This document shows positions 1 through 6,252 of a stretch of 6,252 bases of DNA, piece after piece. Made by a program: the position numbers and the translations under genes. The stretch is taken from positions 1-6,252 of the forward strand of contig JAIEEW010000047.1 of the NCBI GenBank assembly GCA_029067255.1. The letters run 5' to 3'. The notes beneath the pieces were generated by a model, which saw only the letters and a program-made list of their open reading frames with translations, was not told the origin of the DNA and did no database searches. The number at the start of each line of letters is the position of its first letter. The stretch's first letter is position 1. The stretch is from Clostridia bacterium. Lineage in GTDB: Bacteria; Bacillota; Clostridia; Christensenellales; UBA3700.

Positions 1-66
1 AATTAATAAGACGGCATACCCGATGTATAGATGTCTCGTGGGCTCGGATATGTGTATAAGAGACAT
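1..66 (+). other. Illumina P7 / i7 index / Nextera read-2 adapter left on the contig end (artefact)
   Basis: These bases are library construct, not genome. Positions 33-47 read GTCTCGTGGGCTCGG, identical to the Nextera read-2 primer site. Positions 48-66 match the 19-base Tn5 mosaic end in 17 places (differences at 49 and 66). Positions 1-24 align without gaps to the 24-base P7 flow-cell oligo: 17 of 24 match, with AAGACGGCATAC at 8-19 exact, and most differences fall in the first seven bases. Between P7 and the primer site is a gap of exactly 8 bases (25-32, GTATAGAT), the length of an i7 index. The blocks add up as 24+8+15+19=66 and occur in the correct order and orientation, so insert DNA starts at about 67. 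The imperfect P7 and mosaic-end matches look like low-quality read-through sequence. It should be trimmed, and it truncates the gene at 68-577. Confidence 0.97.
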
Positions 67-67
67 T

Positions 68-577
68 ATATGTAGTTCCGTCAAAATCCACGATATCTCT
101 TTTCTTCTTTTTGAGAAGTCCGTTGACGATTTTTGAGATATTGCCCAAAGACAGCCTGTTCGCTAGAAGTTGCTGAACGTAGGATTCGTAATTGACTCCG
201 AAATTCGTAGTAAGGTCGAAATCTATATCGCTATCTATTGCCGCGACATTGTTCTCTACGAAGATACAGTTTGTCTTCGTATCAAGAAACTGAGTGATTT
301 TGATTTCCGCTCCGTTTTCGCTAAACGTCGTTATTTGTTTTTTACCTAGCATCTCTACGCGCTTATCGCTCGCATAACCTATCGGCTTTCCGTTTATCGT
401 GTACAGCGGATAAAACGCCGTGAATACCGAAAACTTGTTCATGACCGCATACTTAGATATGCCGCCCCTGCCGTCAAACTGCGCGCTTATAAGATTGTTT
501 GCTACGTCAAAACATACTTTTTTATGAAATTTTTCAGCGACGGCGATTTCGCCGTTCGCGCCGTAACTGTAAGCCAT
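68..577 (-). CDS. Unassigned protein, N-terminal 170 residues only; possibly the N-terminal beta-sandwich of a glycoside hydrolase
   Basis: An open frame starts at ATG 575-577 and stays open until it meets the adapter, so only the N-terminus is present. The start is supported by AAGGGG at 584-589 with a 6-nt spacer, the same ribosome-site style as the gene starting at 3936. The protein begins MAYSYGANGEIA and has no signal peptide or membrane segment. It alternates short hydrophobic and aromatic stretches with turns (around residues 22-32, 44-60 and 91-115), as a beta-rich domain would, then has a basic KKKKR run at 156-160. The pattern around NKFSVFTAFYPLYTINGKPI (47-66) loosely recalls N-terminal sandwich domains of (alpha/alpha)6 glycoside hydrolases such as debranching-type enzymes, but no catalytic region is present to test this. 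It is the last gene visible in the operon, 20 nt after the broken oxidoreductase, which suits a glycan-related role. The coding call is firm; the function is not. Confidence 0.8.
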
Positions 578-597
578 AATTTTCCCCTTATGTTTAG

Positions 598-1782
598 TTA
601 TTTTACGCTGTTTGTCTTTTCTTCTTCTATTTTCTTTTGAAGTTCTTCATAATAGAGATCTTCAAAGTTTTCTTCCTGCGGACTTACCGTTCTGCCAAGC
701 CATGCGGAAAGGTGTATCGCGTTGGAGAATGTCAAGCCGTTTAATCCTTCTTCGTAATTACCGATAAGTTTATCTTCTTTGCCTATCAGTACGTTGGAGA
801 AATTGCGGATGACGTTGATGTGCTGTCCTTTATCAACGAGTAGACCTTTTATCATTTCATGCGGAAGGAATTTTACCGTAAGAGTCTTACTCTTAGGCTT
901 GCCCATAAATACCGTGTTGGTTTTGGAAAACTCGGGTTCCAAAGTTTCGAGTTTTGTAAATTCCAACTTCATTGTAAAGTCCGCGTTGCCGGATATAACT
1001 ATTTTTCCGCCGTCGCCGGAAATCTCCAGTCTGTTCGTACCTGGCGCTTCGTGCGTAGAAGTAATAAATACGCCCGTCGCTCCGTTTTAGAAAGTACAAG
1101 TCGCGGTAACGTCGTTTTCTACGTTGATCTGTCTGCCTACCGTTCTCGCAATAGCGTTTACGCTCGTGATCTTACTTCCGGCAAGCCACGTGAAAAGATC
1201 GAGTTGGTGCGGGTCTTGATTTATAAGCACGCCGCCGCCTTCGCCTGCCCACGTACCTCTCCAACCGCCTTGCGAATAATATGCCTGCGGTCTGTACCAG
1301 TTGGTGATTATCCAAACTATTCTCTTGAGATTTCCCAGTTGTCCCGATTCGATGATTTCCTTTGCCTTTTTATATATTTTGCTAGTACGCTGATTGTACA
1401 AAAGTCCGAATTTAAGATTAGGTCTTTGGCTTTTCGCGTACTCTGCGACTTCTCTTACCGCTTTGGTATAAACTCCCGCCGGCTTATCGCTCAACGCGTG
1501 AATATTCATTTCCAAAGCCTTTTGCGCAATTACAGGATGAGCGTAGTGCGGAGTATCTATAAGCACCGCGTCAATAAGTCCGCTTGCAAACATCTCTTCA
1601 TAATTTTCAAATACTTTTACTTTATCGCCGAATTTGCTTTTCGCCCATTCTCTTCTGTCTTCGGCAATATCGCAAACCGCGCTCAACACGCCGTTCTTGT
1701 CCATACCCGCGAAAAGTTGTCCCGCGTATCTGCTTCCCTGTTTTCCTATACCTACTATACCGTATCTGATTTTATCTGCCAT
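598..1782 (-). pseudogene. Gfo/Idh/MocA-family oxidoreductase interrupted by one in-frame TAA
   Basis: This reads as one gene of 394 codons whose codon 232 (1087-1089) is TAA. The upstream part has the NAD(P)-binding Rossmann motif GIVGIGKQGSR (8-18), DTPH (76-79), SDKP (98-101; K100 at the usual EKP lysine), NQRT (130-133) and INQDPHQLD (187-195, with the HxxD pair H192 and D195). After the stop the same frame continues at once with NGATGVFITSTHEAPGTNRL and runs to a normal C-terminus with GLNGLTFSNA and an SAWLGR motif. The intact paralog at 2782-3936 aligns on both sides of the stop, so there is no frameshift. The family would oxidise or reduce a sugar or polyol hydroxyl in the cytoplasm. 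The product as read would end at 231 residues inside the C-terminal sheet domain, and is probably inactive. Its start is 2 nt after the isomerase stop. Alternatives are a consensus error at 1089 (GAA read as TAA) or, less likely, readthrough. Confidence 0.9.
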
Positions 1783-1784
1783 GA

Positions 1785-2729
1785 TCAATTCTCCTTTTCC
1801 GCTTCTTCTATCATTTCTTTAAGTCCGTAATACTGCCAGTCCATCATCTGTCTTCTACTAACGGGTTGAGTATGCGAAAGTCCTTTCGCGTCGTCTATCT
1901 CGTGAAAGACCTTTCTCCATTTATTCATATGTTCGAAAGGTATTCCGAAAAGCAGCCATCCGATATAGTGAAAACTCTTCTTGTGGTCGGCGTATTTTCC
2001 GGTATGCGGTTCCAAAGTCATAAATCCGTCGTAACCGCGTTTTACCAAATCTTTTATCATATTTTTGTAATCGCCCAATCCCATTCCGACAGGCACTTCG
2101 ACCTTGTGCTTCGAACAGTCTTTTATATGGTAATATTCTGTGATATCTTTAAGCGCGTTATACGCGGACGGAACGTCTACGCCGCACTGGATATAGTTGG
2201 ACGCGTCGAAGCAAAGTTTGAACTGCGGATCGTTAATCTCATTGTAAAGTCTAATGACTCTATCAGGAACGTCCGCCCATATTCTCTTTTCGTTTTCATG
2301 CAAAAGTATAACGTCGCTTCCCTTTACGATTTCAAGAAAACCTTTGATTCTCTTAACTACCTGAACAAAATCTTTCTCGTAATCTCCGCTCAAACCCCTG
2401 AACGAAAACATACGTATATACTTACAATCCATAAGTTTGCATATCTTGACGAGTTCGGCGAGTTTTTTGCACTGCGCCGCGTACTTCTCATCGTCGTACA
2501 ATCCTATCTTTCCTATCGGAGAACCTATCGAAGAAAACTTAACTCCGTATTCGTCAAGCATAGGTTTGACGTCTTTTTGGAATTCTTCCAAAGTATAATC
2601 GGCAATGTTTTTACCGTTTATTTTTCTCGGGCAGAGATAACTCTCCCCATAGGCTTTTATCGTTTCGAGTTGAGTTTTCAAATCTCCGCTTATCTCGTCG
2701 TAAAATCCCGATATTTTAATGTTTGACAT
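1785..2729 (-). CDS. Sugar phosphate isomerase/epimerase-like TIM-barrel protein (xylose isomerase-like / AP endonuclease 2 family)
   Basis: This 314-residue protein has the fold signatures of xylose isomerase-like TIM barrels, which interconvert or epimerise sugars, keto-sugars or inosoles around a divalent metal. Likely metal ligands appear in order at strand ends: E145 in LLHENE (142-147), D175 in CFDASN (173-178), H201 in YYHIKD (199-204) and E240 in MTLEPH (237-242). VPVGMGLGD (212-220) matches the family's conserved loop before the last strands. Residues about 250-314 form a helical tail beyond the core barrel. The start ATG 2727-2729 follows CGGAGGGAATT, a strong if closely spaced ribosome site. 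The gene sits between two related Gfo/Idh/MocA oxidoreductases, as in inositol and 3-keto-glycoside pathways, where the isomerase acts on the oxidised sugar. The family is clear and the substrate is not. Members of this family can also be lyase-like, for example cleaving 3-keto-glycosides. Confidence 0.93.
   Translation of the reverse strand: MSNIKISGFYDEISGDLKTQLETIKAYGESYLCPRKINGKNIADYTLEEFQKDVKPMLDEYGVKFSSIGSPIGKIGLYDDEKYAAQCKKLAELVKICKLMDCKYIRMFSFRGLSGDYEKDFVQVVKRIKGFLEIVKGSDVILLHENEKRIWADVPDRVIRLYNEINDPQFKLCFDASNYIQCGVDVPSAYNALKDITEYYHIKDCSKHKVEVPVGMGLGDYKNMIKDLVKRGYDGFMTLEPHTGKYADHKKSFHYIGWLLFGIPFEHMNKWRKVFHEIDDAKGLSHTQPVSRRQMMDWQYYGLKEMIEEAEKEN
1791..1796 (-). promoter_or_regulatory. 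Ribosome binding site AAGGAG that fixes the start of the interrupted oxidoreductase
   Basis: AAGGAG on the minus strand lies 8 nt before ATG 1780-1782 but only 2 nt before the in-frame TTG at 1786-1788. The ATG is therefore the start, giving a protein that begins MADKIRYGIVGIG. The site lies inside the last codons of the isomerase gene, so the two genes are probably translationally coupled. Confidence 0.8.
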
Positions 2730-2758
2730 AATTCCCTCCGGTTGTGATTTTTATATCC

Positions 2759-2774
2759 GCCGCGAAAATGCGGC
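2759..2774. other. Small intercistronic stem-loop
   Basis: GCCGC (2759-2763) and GCGGC (2770-2774) can pair across a 6-base A-rich loop. It lies in the only gap longer than 20 nt between the genes (2730-2781), between the complete oxidoreductase and the isomerase. It has no T-run on either side, so it is not a convincing intrinsic terminator. It may mark an mRNA processing or stability element, or be chance. Confidence 0.35.
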
Positions 2775-2781
2775 TTGCCCT

Positions 2782-3936
2782 TTAATTATTGTCTTTTCGC
2801 TTTGCGTCAAGTTCATCGTTTATTTTTTCTTTGAGCAATCTTTCGTACTCATCTTCGTCGATAGGAAGATTGACAGGTCTGTTCAGCCATGACGACATAT
2901 TCATCGCGTTGATCAGCGTCAAGCCGTTTATTCCTTCTTCCATACGGGCAATTAGAATATTCTTATCCCCGCGCTCTATAGCCTTGACGAAATTTTTAAT
3001 TATTCTCGACTGCTGTCCGTATATGCCGTCGTATATCATTCTCGACAGGCCGTAAGAAAGAGTATATTTTTTGCTCTTCTTATCTTTTTTATTTCCGTAA
3101 TCTCTCGTCGATCTCGCATTGATTTCGCTTTCGCTATATTCGTTGAGCCAATAACTCATTTTATATTTCTCAATCGCTATCTTGCCCTTATCTCCCGCTA
3201 TTTCCAAACGGTTCGTACCGGGAATCTCATGGGTCGACGCGGTAAATACGCACTCGTGATCTTTATACGACAGCATTGCCGTAACGTCGTTTTCGGTAGT
3301 GATATCCCTTCCGACAGTCTTGCATATCGCGTATACTTTTTCCGGCATACCTATCAACCATTGCAATACGTCCAACTGATGAACGCATTGATTTATCAGC
3401 GTGCCGCCGCCTTCGCCCGACCAACAGGCGCGCCAACCGCCCATATCGTAATAAAACTGAGTGCGATACCAGTCGGTTACGGTAAAATTGACTCTTTGTA
3501 TTTTGCCTATCTTACCGCTGTCGATAAGTTGTTTGGCTTTTCTATACATTCTGTTCGTTCGCTGATTGAACATCATCGCGCCGATAACGGAATCCTTACT
3601 ATTCAAAGCATCGACAACCTTTCTCGCTTCTTTGACGGTAATGCTTATCGGTTTTTCCAACAACGTATGAATTTCTCTTTTCACGCATTCGCAAGCGATA
3701 GCGATATGCGAAATGTGCGGAGTCGCGATTATAACGCCGTCAGGTTTTTCTTTATCAAGCATTTCAACGAAATCGGTGTATCCTACAACTTTGTACTTGC
3801 CGCAAAAACCGTCAAGCGTTTCTTTATCGGTATCGCAAACGGCGACCAACTTTGCGCCTTTAACTACGCCCCCTAAAAGGTTGCGCGCATGTCTTGATCC
3901 CATTCTTCCGATTCCGATAACAGCAAGTCTTATCAT
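2782..3936 (-). CDS. Gfo/Idh/MocA-family NAD(P)-dependent oxidoreductase
   Basis: This complete 384-residue protein is of typical length for the family. The Rossmann fold opens with AVIGIGRMGSRHARN (5-19); the acidic D35 at the end of the second strand suggests NAD(H) rather than NADP(H). Next come ATPH (71-74), LLEKP (92-96, with the conserved lysine K95), FNQRT (123-127), then GEGGGTLINQ (174-183) and HQLD (186-189), whose H186 and D189 fit the catalytic pair. The C-terminal sheet domain includes ENDVTA (215-220), STHEIPGTNRL (234-244) and GINGLTLINA (335-344). It probably oxidises or reduces a sugar or cyclitol hydroxyl in the cytoplasm. AAGGGG at 3942-3947 precedes the ATG by 5 nt, inside the 16-nt gap after the GDPD-like gene. 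It is a clear paralog of the broken gene at 598-1782, with the isomerase between them. The substrate is unknown. Confidence 0.95.
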   Translation of the reverse strand: MIRLAVIGIGRMGSRHARNLLGGVVKGAKLVAVCDTDKETLDGFCGKYKVVGYTDFVEMLDKEKPDGVIIATPHISHIAIACECVKREIHTLLEKPISITVKEARKVVDALNSKDSVIGAMMFNQRTNRMYRKAKQLIDSGKIGKIQRVNFTVTDWYRTQFYYDMGGWRACWSGEGGGTLINQCVHQLDVLQWLIGMPEKVYAICKTVGRDITTENDVTAMLSYKDHECVFTASTHEIPGTNRLEIAGDKGKIAIEKYKMSYWLNEYSESEINARSTRDYGNKKDKKSKKYTLSYGLSRMIYDGIYGQQSRIIKNFVKAIERGDKNILIARMEEGINGLTLINAMNMSSWLNRPVNLPIDEDEYERLLKEKINDELDAKRKDNN

Positions 3937-3952
3937 ACTTTCCCCTTGATTT

Positions 3953-4582
3953 CTACTCTTGACTTTCGACTATCTCCCTTAATTTCAAAGGCTTGTTGGT
4001 CGTAATGTTGCCGTCGATTTTCTTAGCGTATTTTGCCATGAAATTCTCGTCGTCAACGGTAAATACGCTCAACTTCAAATCGTATTTTTTACATTCCGCC
4101 AAAAAGTCGTCGTCTATCTTAGTATAGTTTAGATTGAGTCCGGCGAAATGCGGATTGAAAAAACTTGTAAGTTTCTCTTTCAATCGCTTTACGTTTTCCT
4201 TGACGTACTTAATGCCCATGGAATTGAACCACGCCTGACCGCAATCAATGTATTTACTGTCTTTTAGTCTAACACATCCGGTAAAAATCAGCAAGTCTTC
4301 CATGCCTACTTCCTTAGCAAGCGCAATTACCTTTCTAATTATTCCCTTTTGTTTGAGATCGCAGTTTATTTTCAATCCCTTTTCTTTGGCGATCTCGAAA
4401 GCGTAACGCAAAGTCAGTTTTTTCTTATATGATATGTAAGACGGAAAATGCGACAAATAAAGCAATTTTCCCCTTTTCCATATATCAACTTCGAAAGCGT
4501 CGGCTTTATAATTATCGATATTGTCGAAAAAAGCCTGCGTGTTTCTCCCCGTTCCCATAGCACCGCCGTGCGCCGTAATCAT
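3953..4582 (-). CDS. Glycerophosphodiester phosphodiesterase-like protein (GDPD family)
   Basis: At 209 residues this is a compact GDPD-type TIM barrel. The family hydrolyses glycerophosphodiesters to sn-glycerol 3-phosphate and an alcohol, using a metal. Matching signatures are ITAHGG at the N-terminus (H5), RNTQAFF (13-19), AFEVDIW (29-35, with E31 and D33), LSHFPS (43-48, with H45), INCDLK (72-77, with D75 and K77 where the family has E-x-K), SVFTVDDE (172-179) and GNITTNKP (191-198), the counterpart of the terminal G-I-x-T-D-x-P. One departure is notable: the usual HRG phosphate-binding motif reads HGG. There is no signal peptide, so it acts inside the cell. The start has AAGGAG at 4590-4595 with a 7-nt spacer, and follows the PHP hydrolase stop by 4 nt. 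In this operon it may cleave a phosphodiester-linked sugar or polyol rather than a phospholipid headgroup; that is inference. Confidence 0.87.
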   Translation of the reverse strand: MITAHGGAMGTGRNTQAFFDNIDNYKADAFEVDIWKRGKLLYLSHFPSYISYKKKLTLRYAFEIAKEKGLKINCDLKQKGIIRKVIALAKEVGMEDLLIFTGCVRLKDSKYIDCGQAWFNSMGIKYVKENVKRLKEKLTSFFNPHFAGLNLNYTKIDDDFLAECKKYDLKLSVFTVDDENFMAKYAKKIDGNITTNKPLKLREIVESQE

Positions 4583-4586
4583 AGTT

Positions 4587-6071
4587 TTACTCCTTCACAT
4601 ATATCGGACTTGCGATAAAGACGTCGGAATCTTTTCCTTCCACGCTTCCTTTGCCTTCCAACCGCAAATAACCTTTATTTTTCACTTCTATTTTTTCGGT
4701 AATTTCTTTGCCTTCCGAGCAAGTGAACGCAACTTCGCTGCCGTCTGCAAAATATACCGTAATTTGTTTCAACTCGCTTTTGTACGGATAATCCTTCGCC
4801 TTTTCGCATTTTACTTTCAACGTATACGTTCCAATCGTTACCGTATCGCCAATACCGTACGTTCTTATCCCGTCTGACAGCGTCATTTGGATTTCGTAGC
4901 CCATCGTGATATAACTTTTTCCCGATTCCACGGCGTCCATTACGCTTTGCTCGGATAGCGCTCCGTCTATCCCCAAATACGTGTACGCATAACACGGCGC
5001 TCCTTCGTCGGGCGAATGCCAATCGTAACCGTATAAAGCGCAAAGTCTGTATCCTTTGTCTAGCAAACTTATCCATTCGCGCTTTGCCGCGACATTCGCG
5101 GGAGATACGCTCGGATCGTAATGCGACCACACTTCATACGAAGTAAGATAATCCCAGTTTGTTATCGGCAGTCTATTGTGGCAACCCATGCACAGCGGAG
5201 AACCTATTCTCTTAGGATGCGCAAGCGTAACAATGTCGCCGGACTGTCTTGCCCTTACTATGCAAGCGTTTATATTCTTCGGCGAAATATCTTGCCACTT
5301 GACGTCGCTGTTTCCGCCTATCACTGTCAAATGTCCCCAAAACGTAGTCCACTCTATTCCGCCCGCGACTACAAGTCCGTACTTTTCACCGTATTTCTTT
5401 GTTTCTTCCACGTTGCTTACCGTATTGTGATCGGTAAGACAAATCGCCTTGTATCCCCGTTTTATAGCGTTTTGAACTAATTCTTCGGGTTGCATATCTC
5501 CGTCGGAAGCAACGGTATGACAGTGCATTTCCACTCTCTGCCAACTAAGTTTATTATCTTCGCTGCCATTGCGATCTATCCGCGCTTCGCCGTAATACGG
5601 ATTTTGCGGTATTTGGGGATACTCGTCGTAACCTTTTACTTCTATCAAGACGTCGATATGATCGGTTACCATTCCGTTTACGCTTGCAATCAAAGTCCAC
5701 TTTCCGCCCAAAGGTTTGGCTTTTATGAATCCGTTTGACGAATAGACTTCGCTGATGATATGCGTTTGGTCGGGTTTATGTCTGTGTTCCGTTCCCAGAT
5801 TTTTTTCGCCGTCGTCAAGCGACCATGCGATATGGTTGGCAAGCGGAATACATCTTCGTTTCTGCTCGTAAGTAAGCGGCGCGGCTATATCCTGCTTACT
5901 CAATCCTTCGTCGATAAGACGTATGCATTTTTCTTCGTCGTATTCGTACTTTGGCGAGTACGCAGTCCTAACGCTCAAAGTTTTCAATCCGTCGGGAACT
6001 TCAAAAGACACTTTTACGTGCGTCTTATTGTCCTTTGGCAACAACCTTATCGTCGAAGAAAAAATATCCAT
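4587..6071 (-). CDS. CehA/McbA-type metallohydrolase with PHP domain
   Basis: The 494-residue protein has three parts: a beta-rich N-terminal region (about 1-145), a PHP metal-hydrolase domain (about 177-400) and a C-terminal beta domain (about 400-494). PHP ligands are visible in order: H183 and H185 in EMHCHT with D190, D214 and H215 in TDHN, E240 in GGIEW, H247, H285 in TLAHP, and D350 and H352 in YGYDWHSPDEG. The set is complete, so catalysis is likely intact. PHP proteins usually hydrolyse phosphoesters with two or three metals; CehA itself is known as a carbaryl esterase, so the real substrate cannot be assigned. There is no signal peptide. ATG 6069-6071 follows AAAGGA with a short A/T spacer, and this site lies in the final codons of the preceding gene, implying translational coupling. 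A CxxCH sequence (294-298) follows the LAHP motif. It may work in sequence with the GDPD-like protein encoded next. Confidence 0.92.
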   Translation of the reverse strand: MDIFSSTIRLLPKDNKTHVKVSFEVPDGLKTLSVRTAYSPKYEYDEEKCIRLIDEGLSKQDIAAPLTYEQKRRCIPLANHIAWSLDDGEKNLGTEHRHKPDQTHIISEVYSSNGFIKAKPLGGKWTLIASVNGMVTDHIDVLIEVKGYDEYPQIPQNPYYGEARIDRNGSEDNKLSWQRVEMHCHTVASDGDMQPEELVQNAIKRGYKAICLTDHNTVSNVEETKKYGEKYGLVVAGGIEWTTFWGHLTVIGGNSDVKWQDISPKNINACIVRARQSGDIVTLAHPKRIGSPLCMGCHNRLPITNWDYLTSYEVWSHYDPSVSPANVAAKREWISLLDKGYRLCALYGYDWHSPDEGAPCYAYTYLGIDGALSEQSVMDAVESGKSYITMGYEIQMTLSDGIRTYGIGDTVTIGTYTLKVKCEKAKDYPYKSELKQITVYFADGSEVAFTCSEGKEITEKIEVKNKGYLRLEGKGSVEGKDSDVFIASPIYVKE

Positions 6072-6073
6072 TA

Positions 6074-6252
6074 TTATTCCTTTATATCGGGGATTTCGCT
6101 CATCATAACTCTACGTCCGTCTTCATGACGGGAAATCTCCGCCGCGGTAACTATTCTGTGGCTTTCTATAGTATCCTTAATCCAGGTATACTGCATTTTC
6201 GGATCGGAATTGTTAGTAAGCATACCGACAGTGGCTTTTACTATTCCTTCGT
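6074..6252 (-). CDS. C-terminal 58 residues of a probable Gfo/Idh/MocA-family oxidoreductase (partial, runs off the window)
   Basis: An open frame enters from the right edge and stops at TAA 6074-6076, 2 nt before the start of the PHP hydrolase gene. The residues include ATVGMLTNNSDPKMQYTWIK, then DTIESHRIVTAAEISRHEDG and a RRVMMSEIPDIKE end. The arrangement of a helix (IESHRIVTAAEIS), then a glycine turn and a short hydrophobic tail (GRRVMMSEI) is the usual C-terminus of Gfo/Idh/MocA oxidoreductases, where the last helix packs on the Rossmann domain. The catalytic and cofactor parts lie outside the window, so this is a family guess from the tail only. If right, the operon encodes at least three such oxidoreductases. 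The tail is not close to those of the genes at 598-1782 or 2782-3936 (no GLNGLT-type motif), so it would be a separate subfamily. Confidence 0.7.
   Translation of the reverse strand, partial: EGIVKATVGMLTNNSDPKMQYTWIKDTIESHRIVTAAEISRHEDGRRVMMSEIPDIKE

Noticed and set aside
48..66. Tn5-like mosaic end that could be called a mobile element
   Set aside because: It sits inside a complete Nextera adapter with the primer site, index gap and P7 oligo in order; it is a library artefact, not a transposon end.
598..972. Separate small gene downstream of the premature stop
   Set aside because: It is in the same frame as the upstream half, continues the family alignment without a gap and has no convincing ribosome site; it is the C-terminal part of the broken oxidoreductase.
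1786..1788. TTG start for the interrupted oxidoreductase
   Set aside because: It lies 2 nt from the AAGGAG site, too close for initiation, while the ATG at 1780-1782 has an 8-nt spacer.
859..1830. Long plus-strand open frame (323 codons), with similar ones at 1866-2726 and 3229-3876
   Set aside because: They lie antisense over clearly conserved minus-strand enzymes, have no ribosome sites or recognisable domains, and are explained by codon bias in the real genes.
2759..2774. Intrinsic terminator between the oxidoreductase and the isomerase
   Set aside because: The stem is only 5 bp and no T-run follows on either strand.
5178..5192. CxxCH (residues 294-298 of the PHP hydrolase) as a c-type heme site
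   Set aside because: The protein has no export signal and no other cytochrome features; a structural or metal-proximal loop, or chance, is more likely.

Overview
The window is 66 bases of library adapter followed by about 6.2 kb of bacterial DNA in which every gene lies on the minus strand. Genes are tightly packed (gaps of 2, 4, 16, 52, 2 and 20 nt), have strong purine-rich Shine-Dalgarno sites (AAGGAG, AAGGGG, GGAGGG) and are lysine-rich with moderate GC. This fits an uncultured gut-type Clostridia/Bacillota genome, probably a metagenome contig; the lineage is inferred from style only. None of the proteins whose N-terminus is present has a visible signal peptide or membrane segment, so the pathway looks cytoplasmic.

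In transcription order (right to left) the layout is: the C-terminal end of a Gfo/Idh/MocA-type oxidoreductase (6252-6074); a CehA/McbA-type PHP-domain metallohydrolase (6071-4587); a glycerophosphodiester phosphodiesterase-like protein (4582-3953); a complete Gfo/Idh/MocA oxidoreductase (3936-2782); a sugar phosphate isomerase/epimerase-like TIM barrel (2729-1785); a second, related Gfo/Idh/MocA oxidoreductase broken by one in-frame TAA (1782-598); and the first 170 residues of an unassigned protein, possibly a glycoside hydrolase N-terminal domain (577-68), which runs into the adapter. No transporter, regulator, promoter, terminator, RNA gene, CRISPR array or mobile element was recognised. 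No interval outside the genes exceeds 300 bases.

Together the genes look like one catabolic operon for a sugar, polyol or glycoside: up to three NAD(P)-dependent oxidoreductases and one isomerase/epimerase would oxidise and rearrange a sugar, while the PHP and GDPD-like hydrolases would cleave ester or phosphodiester linkages. Pairing of Gfo/Idh/MocA enzymes with this kind of TIM barrel is known from inositol catabolism and from 3-keto-glycoside and C-glycoside deglycosylation; which applies here cannot be read from the sequence.

The two most solid oddities are technical or mutational. Bases 1-66 match the Illumina P7/i7/Nextera read-2 adapter with exact spacing and are not genomic. The oxidoreductase gene at 598-1782 carries a single premature stop in an otherwise intact frame, which is either a real nonsense mutation or a consensus error.
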